18,217 nucleotides of DNA, from positions 1-18,217 of the forward strand of contig HF999511.1 of NCBI GenBank assembly GCA_000434015.1, read 5' to 3'. Position numbers and translations under genes: made by a program. Below the pieces are notes generated by a model. That model had not been told where the DNA came from. It was given only the letters and a program-made list of their open reading frames with translations, and searched no databases. The number at the start of each line of letters is the position of its first letter. Positions within the stretch are counted from its first letter, which is position 1. The DNA is from Clostridium sp. CAG:571 (lineage in GTDB: Bacteria > Bacillota > Clostridia > TANB77 > CAG-508). Shown here piece after piece: positions 7,521 through 15,069 of the stretch.

Positions 7521-7912
7521 AACTAAGAATAATATTAGGTTTATACTTTTAAGCTTTTTATTATTCGAGCAAAGATCTTTATTGGCTATTTTTTTAGTTT
7601 ATATTGGTCGGCGATAAAAATATATTTTTTGTATGTAAACTTTTTTTTAGGTTAAACATATATAAAATATATTTGATGTTAAGATTCTTCTTGTATATTT
7701 TAGTGGTTATTAATAGTCCTTATTCTAAGGATGAATTTAGCTATTATTTGTGCATTAATAGTCGAGCACTTGATTATTAAAAATGGTAAATAGCTTATTT
7801 ATATAGTAATATATATTAGGTTAGTAATTATTTTTATTAGTTTTAGCTGAAGATTAATATTAGCTTTATAAGATAATAGCAGGTAATCTTATGTTACCTG
7901 CTATTATTATTA
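7521..7912 (+). ncRNA. Candidate structured non-coding RNA, unrecognised
   Basis: This stretch of about 390 bp has no supportable protein gene. It lies between a plus-strand promoter-like sequence and a hairpin terminator. On the plus strand I count about 57 G against 29 C, opposite to the flanking minus-strand genes, where the plus strand is C-richer. Possible structures include TCCTTA-TTC-TAAGGA (7717-7731), a CTATTA/TAATAG stem (7741-7746 with 7756-7761) whose loop GTGC (7750-7753) can pair with GCAC (7766-7769) as an H-type pseudoknot, and a competing AGCTATT/AATAGCT pairing (7739-7745 with 7789-7795). I see no hallmark of tmRNA, RNase P RNA, SRP RNA, a T-box or tRNA. It could instead be decayed intergenic sequence. 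Confidence 0.4.
7875..7905. terminator. Hairpin terminator shared by gyrB and the candidate RNA
   Basis: A perfect 12-bp stem, AATAGCAGGTAA (7875-7886) with TTACCTGCTATT (7894-7905) and a 7-nt loop, lies 7 bp beyond the gyrB stop (7913-7915). It is one of the most GC-rich hairpins in the non-coding DNA here. The sequence after it is only moderately T-rich on either strand, slightly better on the plus strand (ATTATTATT). Confidence 0.7.
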
Positions 7913-9826
7913 TTAAATATCTAAATTCTTTACATACTTAGCATTTGCTTGTATAAACTCTCTTCTAGGACCTATCTCATCTCCCATTAAAACTGTAAAT
8001 ATTTCATCTGCTTTAATTGCGTCTTCCATTTTTACCTTTACTAATATTCTTGTTTCTGGATTCATTGTTGTATCCCAAAGCTGTTCTGGGTTCATTTCTC
8101 CTAGTCCTTTATATCTTTGGATTGAAACTCCATCTCTACCTATTTCTTTTAAATGTTTATCCATCTCTTCATCTGTATAACAATAAATATCTTTTACTCC
8201 TCTTTTAGATAATTTATATAATGGTGGTTGCGCTAAATATACATTACCATTCTCTATAAGAGGTCTCATATATCTAAAGAAAAATGTTAATAATAAAGTT
8301 CTAATATGAGCACCATCAACATCAGCATCTGCCATAATTATTATTTTTCCATATCTTATTTTACTTATATCAAATTCTGCTCCTATTCCTGCTCCAACAG
8401 CTAAAATTACCGGTTGTAATTTATCATTATTATATATTTTATCTGCTCTTGATTTTTCAACATTTAACATTTTTCCCCAAAGCGGTAGAATTGCTTGAAA
8501 TCTTCTATCTCTTCCTTGTTTAGCACTTCCTCCAGCCGAATCTCCCTCAACTATGTAAACTTCACATTCTTCTGGTTTTTTGCTACTGCAATCTGCTAAT
8601 TTTCCTGGTAAAGTAGTTGATTCTAATGCATTTTTTCTCCTAACTAACTCTCTTGCTTTTCTTGCTGCTTCTCTTGCTCTCGATGCACTAATACATTTTT
8701 CTAATATTGCTTTAGCTACAGCTGGATTTTCCTCTAAGAATGTTGATAAAGCATCATTAACTAAGCTCTGAACAATTCCTGTTACATTACTATTTCCTAA
8801 CTTTGTTTTAGTTTGTCCTTCAAATTGAGGTTCTCTTACTTTTACTGAAATAACAGCTGTTATCCCCTCTCTTATATCCTCACCTTGAAGATTTCCATCT
8901 TTTTCTTTTAAAATATTGTGAGATTTTGCATAATCATTAAAAGTTTTTGTTAATGCTCTTTTAAATCCTTCTAAATGAGTTCCTCCCTCTATTGTATTTA
9001 TATTATTTACAAAAGAATAAATATTTTCTGAATATGATGTTGTATATTGAAAAGCAATTTCAACTGGTACTTCTCCATCTTTATCTATATATACAGGTTT
9101 TTGATTAATTTTTTCTTTATTTTTATTTAAGAATTCAACAAAAGAAACTAATCCTCCTTCATAACAAAATTCAGCTTTTTTAGGAGTTTCTCCTCTTTTG
9201 TCCTCAATACTAATATATAAACCTTTTGTTAAAAAAGCCATTTCTCTAAATCTATTTTCTAAAGTCTCATAATCATAATCTAATGTTTCAAATATTGTGC
9301 TATCTGCTAAAAATCTTACTTTAGTACCTGTTTTATCGGAATCACCAATTCTAGTTAGTTTTTGAATAGTTTTTCCTCTATTAAATTTCATTTGAAAAAT
9401 TCCACCATCTCTTTGAATAGTAACTTCTGTCCATTCTGATAAAGCATTAACAACTGAAGCACCAACTCCATGAAGACCTCCAGATACTTTGTATCCACTA
9501 TCTCCTCCAAACTTTCCACCAGCATTTAATTGTGTATATACTGTTTCTGCTGCTGATATCTTTGTTTTTGGATGAATATCTACAGGGATTCCTCTTCCAT
9601 TATCTTCAACAGATATTACATTTCCTGGTTCTATTTCAATATTTATTTTAGTACAATATCCAGCTAAAGCTTCATCAACGCAGTTATCTACAATTTCATA
9701 TGCTAAATGATGCAAGCCTCTAATTGAAACACTTCCTATATACATTCCAGGTCTTTTTCTTACATGCTCTAATCCGTCTAAAACTTGTATTTGTTCTGCT
9801 CCATATTCATGTTCAAATTTTTCCAT
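7913..9826 (-). CDS. gyrB: DNA gyrase subunit B
   Basis: The 637-residue product is the ATPase subunit of DNA gyrase. The GHKL ATP-binding domain shows EIVDNCVDEALAG (about 44-56), VEDNGRGIP (73-81) and the GGLHGVGASVVNALS lid region (116-130). The transducer domain follows. The TOPRIM domain has EGDSAGGSA (427-435) and DADVDG (500-505), which bind the metal ions for DNA cleavage. QRYKGLGEMNPEQLW near 580-594 is the usual C-terminal signature. Length matches Firmicutes GyrB. The ATG start is supported by GAAAGGA in the 3' end of remB, whose stop is only 4 bp away, so it belongs to the dnaA-dnaN-recF-remB-gyrB run. gyrA does not follow directly. Confidence 0.98.
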   Translation of the reverse strand: MEKFEHEYGAEQIQVLDGLEHVRKRPGMYIGSVSIRGLHHLAYEIVDNCVDEALAGYCTKINIEIEPGNVISVEDNGRGIPVDIHPKTKISAAETVYTQLNAGGKFGGDSGYKVSGGLHGVGASVVNALSEWTEVTIQRDGGIFQMKFNRGKTIQKLTRIGDSDKTGTKVRFLADSTIFETLDYDYETLENRFREMAFLTKGLYISIEDKRGETPKKAEFCYEGGLVSFVEFLNKNKEKINQKPVYIDKDGEVPVEIAFQYTTSYSENIYSFVNNINTIEGGTHLEGFKRALTKTFNDYAKSHNILKEKDGNLQGEDIREGITAVISVKVREPQFEGQTKTKLGNSNVTGIVQSLVNDALSTFLEENPAVAKAILEKCISASRAREAARKARELVRRKNALESTTLPGKLADCSSKKPEECEVYIVEGDSAGGSAKQGRDRRFQAILPLWGKMLNVEKSRADKIYNNDKLQPVILAVGAGIGAEFDISKIRYGKIIIMADADVDGAHIRTLLLTFFFRYMRPLIENGNVYLAQPPLYKLSKRGVKDIYCYTDEEMDKHLKEIGRDGVSIQRYKGLGEMNPEQLWDTTMNPETRILVKVKMEDAIKADEIFTVLMGDEIGPRREFIQANAKYVKNLDI

Positions 9827-9830
9827 TGTT

Positions 9831-10079
9831 TTACCATTTCCTTTCTTTTATGTACTCTATCTTCTTTTTTAATATTCCTGAAGAATATATAGATAAATAT
9901 GTACATATTTTATCTTTATTTTTTGTTAATACAATAGATTTATATTTATAAATACTTTTTTTTTGTATTTTTAATTCTTGTAAAAAATTTTTTTCTATTT
10001 TATTGTAATCTTTTATATTAAAAATCCCAATAATATCTTTAGTATTTATAACAGTTTTGTTATTTATATTTATGTACAT
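9831..10079 (-). CDS. remB: RemB/YaaB-like DUF370 regulator
   Basis: The 82-residue product begins MYININNKTVINTKDIIGIF, typical of the RemA/RemB (DUF370) family. RemA is known as a DNA-binding regulator of matrix and osmoprotection genes in Bacillus subtilis; the job of RemB is less clear. The position between recF and gyrB is the normal one for this gene in Firmicutes. The ATG overlaps the recF stop by 10 bp and the stop is 4 bp before gyrB, so translation is probably coupled. The C-terminal part is more Lys/Ile-rich and less conserved than the first 25 residues. The assignment rests on the N-terminus plus position. Confidence 0.8.
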   Translation of the reverse strand: MYININNKTVINTKDIIGIFNIKDYNKIEKNFLQELKIQKKSIYKYKSIVLTKNKDKICTYLSIYSSGILKKKIEYIKERKW

Positions 10080-11143
10080 TTAACAATTTCTCCTCTTTTA
10101 ACTAAATAACTGCTATACTTATTTTTTTCTAATTCCATTTCTTGTGTACAAGTTATTATTACTTGAATATTTTCTATTTTTCTTAAAAAACTTCTTCTTC
10201 TTTTTTCATCTAATTCAGACATAAAATCATCTAATAATAATATTGGATATTCTCCTATTTCATCATATATTACTTGTAATTCGCACATTTTTAAAGAAAG
10301 AATTGCCGTTCTATTTTGTCCTTGTGATCCATATATATTTATCAATTTATCATTAATTTTAACAGCGAAGTCATCTTTATGTATACCTTTTGTTGTAAAT
10401 CCTCTATTTATATCGTTTTTTTCCGAATTATGTAACTTATTTTTAAAATCTTTTTTGTTTACATAATCTGAAATATACTCTATTTCTATCTTTTCACTTT
10501 CATCAGTAATACTACTATGTACTTCATTTATTTTTTCTTTTATACGTTCCATATATTCATATCTATATCTATAAACTTTATCTGCATATTCTATAATTTT
10601 TTCATTCCATATTTCTAATAAATCTCTTGGTTTATTCTCTAATTTTATTTGTTTTAAATAAGTATTTCTTTGTTCTAAATACTTTAAATACATATTTAAA
10701 TTATATACATAAGCAGGTTTTAATTGTCCTATCATCATATCCAAAAATCTTCGTCTTCCTGATGGTCCACCTTTTAATATATTTATATCATCTGGTGTAA
10801 ATATCACTATATTAATATTTCCTAATAGTTCACTTAATTTTTTTATTTTTACACCATTAACTTTAATATTTTTCTTTTCGCACAATTCATATTCAATTTT
10901 ACCTATTCTATCTTTTTTTTCATAATTTATTAAAACTTTAGAAAAATTTTCTCCTATTTTTATTATTTCTTTTTCCTTATTTGTTCTAAATGATTTTCCA
11001 ATTGAACATAAAAAGATAGATTCTAATATATTTGTTTTTCCTTGTGCATTATCACCAAAAAAGACATTTATTTTTTTATTTAATTTAATACTTTGTTCTT
11101 TATAATTTCTAAAATTTTGTAATTTTATTTCACTTATAAACAT
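10070..11143 (-). CDS. recF: DNA replication and repair protein RecF
   Basis: RecF is an SMC-like ATPase that helps load RecA at gaps and stalled forks. I chose the ATG at 11141-11143 because the product then starts MFISEIKLQNFRNYKE, the usual RecF N-terminus, and a GAGG lies 6 nt upstream. An ATG 12 bp earlier has no ribosome binding site. This gives 357 residues. Walker A is GDNAQGKT (about 30-37), the ABC-type signature region is GSQGQNRTAILSLK, and Walker B is ILLLDDFMSELD. It follows dnaN by only about 34 bp; the S4-domain gene yaaA (rlbA), often found between them, is absent. Confidence 0.96.
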   Translation of the reverse strand: MFISEIKLQNFRNYKEQSIKLNKKINVFFGDNAQGKTNILESIFLCSIGKSFRTNKEKEIIKIGENFSKVLINYEKKDRIGKIEYELCEKKNIKVNGVKIKKLSELLGNINIVIFTPDDINILKGGPSGRRRFLDMMIGQLKPAYVYNLNMYLKYLEQRNTYLKQIKLENKPRDLLEIWNEKIIEYADKVYRYRYEYMERIKEKINEVHSSITDESEKIEIEYISDYVNKKDFKNKLHNSEKNDINRGFTTKGIHKDDFAVKINDKLINIYGSQGQNRTAILSLKMCELQVIYDEIGEYPILLLDDFMSELDEKRRRSFLRKIENIQVIITCTQEMELEKNKYSSYLVKRGEIVKCT

Positions 11144-11177
11144 ATTGTGCCTCATCTGTGGAAAACATTATTTATTT

Positions 11178-12293
11178 TTAGTCTTTTAACCTAATTGGTA
11201 AGATCATATAAATATAATCGCCTTCATCTACTGGTCTTATTATACAAGGAGAAATACTTGTACCAAAATCTATAAATACTTCTTCATCATCAATTGCTCT
11301 TAATGCATCTAAAAAATATTTAGGATTAAATCCTGCTTCTAAATTTTTTCCTTCTGTAGATACATATATTTCTTCCTTTGCATCTCCAGTCTGATTTGTA
11401 CAAGAAATTGTCACTTTTCCTATATCTATCATTACTTTTACTGGATATTTTTTTTCTTTTTCTATACTAGATGAAGATATTAAACTTATTCTTTCGAAAC
11501 AATTTTGTATAACATCTTTATTTACTCTTATTCTAGTTTCCCAATTTTCTGGTATAACACTAGAATAATTTAAAAATTCACCATCTAACAATCTTGTAAC
11601 TATTTTACAATTTTCCATTTCAAATAGTGCTTGATTTTTTGCTACACCTATTTTTATAGTATCAAATGAATCTAATATTATTTTATTTATTTCATTTAAA
11701 GTTCTTCCTGGAATAACAGCAGTAAAATCATTTATTTTTGTTTGCAAAAATCTACTTTTCCAAGCTAATCTAAATCCATCTACTGCAACCAAATTTAATT
11801 TGTTATTTGTTATTTCAAATAAACATCCTGTAAATATAGGTCTATTTTCTTCTGTGCTAACTGCAAATATAGTTTTTCTTATCATATCTTTTAATGCATT
11901 TTGTTCTATCTCTATAGAATTTTCTATATTTATTTGAGGGAGTTCTGGAAATTCTGTTGGGTTCATTGTAGCTAATTTATATAATGATCCTTCACATTCT
12001 ATTACCAAAAGATTTTTTTCATTTAACTCAATATCGATTTCTGTATCAGGTAATTTTCTAATAATTTCACTAAACATAATTGCATTTACAACTGTTGCTC
12101 CTTGTTCCTTAACTTCACATTCTATTATATATTCGATACCAATTTCTAAATCATAAGTAGTTAATTTTACTTCATTATCATTTGTTTGTATTAAGATACC
12201 TTCTAAAATAGGCATTGTTGTTTTAGAAGCTACCGCTTTTGTTACGGAATTAAGTGCTTTAAGGATTTTGTCCTTTTCACAGATTATTTTCAT
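11178..12293 (-). CDS. dnaN: DNA polymerase III beta subunit (sliding clamp)
   Basis: The 371-residue product forms the ring-shaped dimer that tethers DNA polymerase III to DNA and recruits other replication proteins. Three clamp domains fit the length. Recognisable stretches are TTMPILEGILIQ near residue 30, TEENRPIFTGCLFE and VAVDGFRLAW in the middle, and the C-terminal YMILPIRL that closes the protein-binding pocket. The ATG at 12291-12293 is preceded by AAAGGAG about 11 nt upstream. Its leader carries the AT-rich part of the origin. It is co-oriented with dnaA, as in other Firmicutes. Confidence 0.97.
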   Translation of the reverse strand: MKIICEKDKILKALNSVTKAVASKTTMPILEGILIQTNDNEVKLTTYDLEIGIEYIIECEVKEQGATVVNAIMFSEIIRKLPDTEIDIELNEKNLLVIECEGSLYKLATMNPTEFPELPQINIENSIEIEQNALKDMIRKTIFAVSTEENRPIFTGCLFEITNNKLNLVAVDGFRLAWKSRFLQTKINDFTAVIPGRTLNEINKIILDSFDTIKIGVAKNQALFEMENCKIVTRLLDGEFLNYSSVIPENWETRIRVNKDVIQNCFERISLISSSSIEKEKKYPVKVMIDIGKVTISCTNQTGDAKEEIYVSTEGKNLEAGFNPKYFLDALRAIDDEEVFIDFGTSISPCIIRPVDEGDYIYMILPIRLKD

Positions 12294-12310
12294 TTGATCA
12301 TCGTCTCCTT

Positions 12311-12518
12311 TATAAATATTAAATATAATTAGCAGTAGTAGTATTAGGTATTGTGGATTATGTGGATAACTATGTGTATAGTTTATTTCCCTATAAAAAA
12401 CGGTGTTGATACATATGTGGAAAAAAACAAAAGTTATCTACATCCCAAAAATAGAATGTGTGGATAATGAAGTTTTCAACATGTTATCTACAGGTTATTA
12501 ACATAGGGGTGTGTATAT
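12311..12518. other. oriC: oriC: DnaA-box cluster with DnaA-trio-like element and unwinding region
   Basis: This is the core of the 327-bp gap between dnaA and dnaN. Perfect DnaA boxes (TGTGGATAA) lie at 12361-12369 and 12459-12467. Near-matches are at 12352-12360, 12373-12381, 12416-12424, 12434-12442, 12484-12492, 12495-12503 and 12510-12518. Immediately beside the first pair, at 12330-12347, is a run of triplets TAG-CAG-TAG-TAG-TAT-TAG, matching the DnaA-trio described in Bacillus subtilis. It is flanked by an AT-only stretch at 12311-12330 that would be the unwinding element. Order and orientation (AT-rich stretch, trios, then TGTGGATAA-type boxes) match the B. subtilis unwinding module. 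A 16-bp tandem repeat with one mismatch (12556-12571 and 12572-12587) lies between this cluster and the dnaA stop. Confidence 0.88.
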
Positions 12519-12620
12519 CTAATATAAGGCTTCCGTAAGAAGAATTACATATAGATTATACAAACAAAAATTTATACAAACAGAAATTTTAAAAAAACAA
12601 AAAATTGTCGTATTTATAAA

Positions 12621-13961
12621 CTATTTATCTGTTAATAAAATGTTTTTCACACTTTCCACAATTAATTTTGTGTTTTGATTTTGCTTTATTTCTTGATCTA
12701 TTTTATTACAAGCATGCATTACGGTTGTATGATCTCTTTTCCCAAAATCTTTTCCTATTTGAGGAAGAGACATTTGAGCTACATTTCTACATAAATACAT
12801 TGCTATTTGTCTAGGAAAAGCAATATCATTTGATCTTTTTGATCCTTTTAATTCTTTTGCACTTATATTAAAGTATTTGGCAACAGTTTCTTGAATGAAG
12901 TCTGAAGATATTACTTTATCTTGTTGTGAAACAATATCATTAATTGCTTTTTCAGCCATTTCCATTGTAATAGGACTATTAGTTAATGATGATTTTGCAA
13001 TTAATTTATTTAAAGTGCCTTCTAGTTCTCTTATGTTTGAATCTATTCTTGTTGCTATATTAGACAAAATTTCATCATCAATTATGATATTATCTAGTTG
13101 AGCTTTTTTTCTAAGAATAGCTAAACGGGTTTCATAATCTGGATTTGAGATATCAGCAATAAGCCCCCATTCAAAACGAGATTTTAAACGATCTTCTAAT
13201 AATTGAATATCTTTTGGGGGTCTATCACTTGAAATTATAATTTGTTTTCCACTCTCATGTAGTGTATTAAATGTATGGAAAAATTCTTCTTGAATTCTTT
13301 CTTTTCCTGCAATAAATTGAATATCATCTATAAGAAGAACATCTATATTTCTATATCGTGTTCTGAATTGTTCATTTTTATTATCTTTTATAGCATTAAT
13401 AAGTTGATTTGTAAATTTTTCAGATGTTACGTATAGTATTTTAGATTCTCTATTTTTCTTGAGAATTTCATTTCCAATAGAATGCATCAAGTGAGTTTTT
13501 CCAAGACCAACACCACCATAAATAAAAAGTGGATTGTAGGAAGTGGCTGGTGCTTCTGCTACAGCTAATGCTGCAGCGTGTGCAAATCTATTATTATTTC
13601 CTACAACAAATGTATCAAATGTATATTTGGGATTTAATGTTGAGTTTGAATATCCACAATTTACATCAAGAGAAACATTAGTATTGGTGTTAGAAGCAGT
13701 CTCTTGAACTTCGTCTTTTGCTACAATAGTAACTGTACAATCTTTATTAGTAATAAACTTAAATGTGTTTGTCAAAAGATCATGATATCTAGACTCAATA
13801 GCGTCTTTTTGAAATGTTGAGCTAGCTAGTAAAATTATGTTACCATTATTAGCACTTTGTATTTCTAAGTTTTTTATCCAAGTTTCATATGAAATTTTTG
13901 TAGTTTCATCTTTTAAAAGATCTTTTGCTTTAGTTAAAAGTTCATTTAATTCACTTTGCAT
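12621..13961 (-). CDS. dnaA: Chromosomal replication initiator protein DnaA
   Basis: The 446-residue product is the AAA+ initiator that binds DnaA boxes and opens oriC. Domain I (about 1-80) carries the SYETWIKNLE stretch. A short linker (about 85-108) is followed by the AAA+ domain: Walker A GGVGLGKT (149-156), Walker B VLLIDDIQFI (208-217) and the Arg-finger region RLKSRFEWG (258-266). Domain IV has the DnaA signature GKRDHTTVMHACNKI (407-421). The ATG is preceded by GGAAGGA. It lies between two DnaA-box clusters and its promoter region carries several boxes, which suggests autoregulation. Confidence 0.98.
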   Translation of the reverse strand: MQSELNELLTKAKDLLKDETTKISYETWIKNLEIQSANNGNIILLASSTFQKDAIESRYHDLLTNTFKFITNKDCTVTIVAKDEVQETASNTNTNVSLDVNCGYSNSTLNPKYTFDTFVVGNNNRFAHAAALAVAEAPATSYNPLFIYGGVGLGKTHLMHSIGNEILKKNRESKILYVTSEKFTNQLINAIKDNKNEQFRTRYRNIDVLLIDDIQFIAGKERIQEEFFHTFNTLHESGKQIIISSDRPPKDIQLLEDRLKSRFEWGLIADISNPDYETRLAILRKKAQLDNIIIDDEILSNIATRIDSNIRELEGTLNKLIAKSSLTNSPITMEMAEKAINDIVSQQDKVISSDFIQETVAKYFNISAKELKGSKRSNDIAFPRQIAMYLCRNVAQMSLPQIGKDFGKRDHTTVMHACNKIDQEIKQNQNTKLIVESVKNILLTDK

Positions 13962-14010
13962 TATAATTTCAGTCCTTCCAAAAATCTAAAATATACGTAG
14001 AAAAAATAGA

Positions 14011-14062
14011 TTATCCACAAATTTATCCACATATGTTGATAAATATCCACACACATGGATAA
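14011..14062. promoter_or_regulatory. DnaA-box cluster upstream of dnaA (second part of a bipartite origin)
   Basis: Perfect boxes TTATCCACA are at 14011-14019 and 14023-14031. Close variants are at 14034-14042 (TGTTGATAA), 14043-14051 (ATATCCACA) and 14054-14062 (CATGGATAA). Together with the cluster after dnaA this gives the two-part origin known from Bacillus subtilis. The boxes lie downstream of the predicted dnaA promoter and so may mediate repression by DnaA. Confidence 0.85.
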
Positions 14063-14131
14063 GCCAGAAAATAAAGGTTTTATATAAATTTCATTGTAAG
14101 AAAGAAACTTTATTTTCTAATATTTTCTATA

Positions 14132-14161
14132 ATAATATCAGACTTATAATAAAATAGTCAA
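14132..14161 (-). promoter_or_regulatory. Probable dnaA promoter
   Basis: On the minus strand a -35 TTGACT (14156-14161) is followed after 18 bp by -10 TATTAT (14132-14137). The long leader of about 165 nt would contain the DnaA-box cluster. A second TATTAT overlaps slightly downstream, so the exact -10 is uncertain. Confidence 0.5.
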
Positions 14162-14200
14162 TATAAAAAGAAAATTTTATTGTAAATTTGTTTTGAACTA

Positions 14201-14230
14201 TTGACATAAACCTGTATATTAATGTATAAT
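14201..14230 (+). promoter_or_regulatory. SigA-type promoter of rpmH
   Basis: A perfect TTGACA (14201-14206) and a perfect TATAAT (14225-14230) are separated by 18 bp, upstream of rpmH. This is the strongest-looking promoter in the window and fits a ribosomal protein gene. The leader holds a 12-bp palindrome CCGTTTTAACGG (14261-14272) just before the Shine-Dalgarno site. Confidence 0.85.
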
Positions 14231-14296
14231 AAAAAACATTAATCGATAAAATGTAATAATCCGTTTTAACGGCTTATATAAATAGGAGGTGCAATG

Positions 14297-14431
14297 ATGA
14301 AAAGAACTTTTCAACCAAAAAAAAGACAAGAACAAAAAGAACATGGATTTATGAAAAGAATGAAGACGAGATCTGGAAGAAACGTTTTAAAAGCAAGACG
14401 TGCAAAAGGAAGAAAAAAATTAAGTGCTTAA
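14297..14431 (+). CDS. rpmH: 50S ribosomal protein L34
   Basis: A 44-residue basic protein starting MKRTFQPKKRQEQKEHGF and ending in RRAKGRKKLSA, the standard L34 sequence of the large ribosomal subunit. Two ATGs are adjacent (14294 and 14297). I chose the second because it gives the usual MKRTFQP start and 6-7 nt spacing from a full AGGAGGT at 14284-14290. It is divergent from dnaA, as in most bacteria, and is followed by a hairpin before rnpA. Confidence 0.97.
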   Translation: MKRTFQPKKRQEQKEHGFMKRMKTRSGRNVLKARRAKGRKKLSA

Positions 14432-14435
14432 TTTT

Positions 14436-14460
14436 AGAGCCATTTTTTAATGGCTCTTTT
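14436..14460 (+). terminator. Hairpin terminator or attenuator between rpmH and rnpA
   Basis: An 8-bp stem AGAGCCAT / ATGGCTCT (14436-14443 with 14450-14457) is followed by a T run reaching 14461. It lies 4 bp after the rpmH stop and would make abundant rpmH transcripts end here, with some read-through into rnpA, for which no separate promoter is evident. Confidence 0.8.
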
Positions 14461-14492
14461 TGTAATTGTAATTAATATAAAGAGTGAGTTTT

Positions 14493-14861
14493 ATGAAAAG
14501 TATTTTAACTTTAAAGAAAAATTATGAATTTAAAAATGTTTTAGACAAAGGAAAAGTGTATTATGGAAACCAAATAATAGTATACATAAACAAAAACAAA
14601 AAAGAAAAAAATATTCTTGGAATTGCTATTAATACAAAACTTTGTAAAGCTAATAAAAGAAATAAATTGAAAAGATTAATTAGAGAAAATTATAGGTTGG
14701 TAAATAAATTTTTAAAACAAGGTTACAATATAGTTTTTTTATGGAATAAAAAAACTGATATAAAACAAGCTAATTATTTTATAATAAAAAAAGATATGGA
14801 AAATATTTTTAAAAAAGCAAAGATGTTAAAAAATGAAGAAAATTTTAATATATATAATTAA
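14493..14861 (+). CDS. rnpA: Ribonuclease P protein component
   Basis: The product (122 residues) is the protein subunit of RNase P, which assists the catalytic RNA in maturing tRNA 5' ends. It carries the diagnostic RNR motif in ANKRNKLKRLIRENYR (about residues 52-67), the FKNVLDKG region near the N-terminus, and a basic lysine-rich surface. I chose the ATG at 14493; a GTG 9 bp upstream lies within the GAGTGAG that serves as ribosome binding site. The 3' end overlaps yidD by 29 bp, a common arrangement that implies translational coupling. Confidence 0.95.
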   Translation: MKSILTLKKNYEFKNVLDKGKVYYGNQIIVYINKNKKEKNILGIAINTKLCKANKRNKLKRLIRENYRLVNKFLKQGYNIVFLWNKKTDIKQANYFIIKKDMENIFKKAKMLKNEENFNIYN

Positions 14862-15051
14862 ATTATATAAGAAAATAATTTCGCCTATGTTTAAATGCAT
14901 GGGGATAGAGTGTAAATATTATCCAACATGTTCAATTTATACAATGCAAGCGATAGAAAAATATGGTTGTATAAAAGGAATACTTTTAGGAATAAAAAGA
15001 ATATTAAAGTGTAATCCATTTTCAAAAGGTGGATATGACCCTTTAAAGTAA
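14833..15051 (+). CDS. yidD: Membrane protein insertion efficiency factor YidD
   Basis: The 72-residue product has the compact YidD pattern: an amphipathic N-terminal helix (IYIIKLYKKIISP), then CKYYPTCSIYTMQAIEKYG, and the terminal CNPFSKGGYDPL. YidD sits at the inner face of the membrane and assists YidC-dependent insertion. Its cysteines at the usual positions are present. It overlaps rnpA and lies 18 bp before yidC, the typical neighbourhood. Confidence 0.95.
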   Translation: MKKILIYIIKLYKKIISPMFKCMGIECKYYPTCSIYTMQAIEKYGCIKGILLGIKRILKCNPFSKGGYDPLK

Positions 15052-15069
15052 AATAAGGAGAAGAAAATA

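Noticed and set aside
7731..7793. Plus-strand 20-codon reading frame (MNLAIICALIVEHLIIKNGK) inside the candidate RNA
   Set aside because: Hydrophobic and toxin-like at first sight, but the only AGG lies directly against the ATG, too close for a ribosome binding site, and the frame overlaps the predicted pseudoknot. Not called as a gene.
7521..7912. tmRNA, RNase P RNA or SRP RNA
   Set aside because: None of their hallmark sequences (tRNA-like 3' end with tag frame, the GAGGAAAGTCC-type core, SRP Alu/S-domain loops) could be found on either strand.
9724..9951. Plus-strand frame antisense to the gyrB/remB junction
   Set aside because: It is the complement of two well-supported genes, and its Phe/Leu-rich composition is typical of antisense translation in AT-rich DNA.
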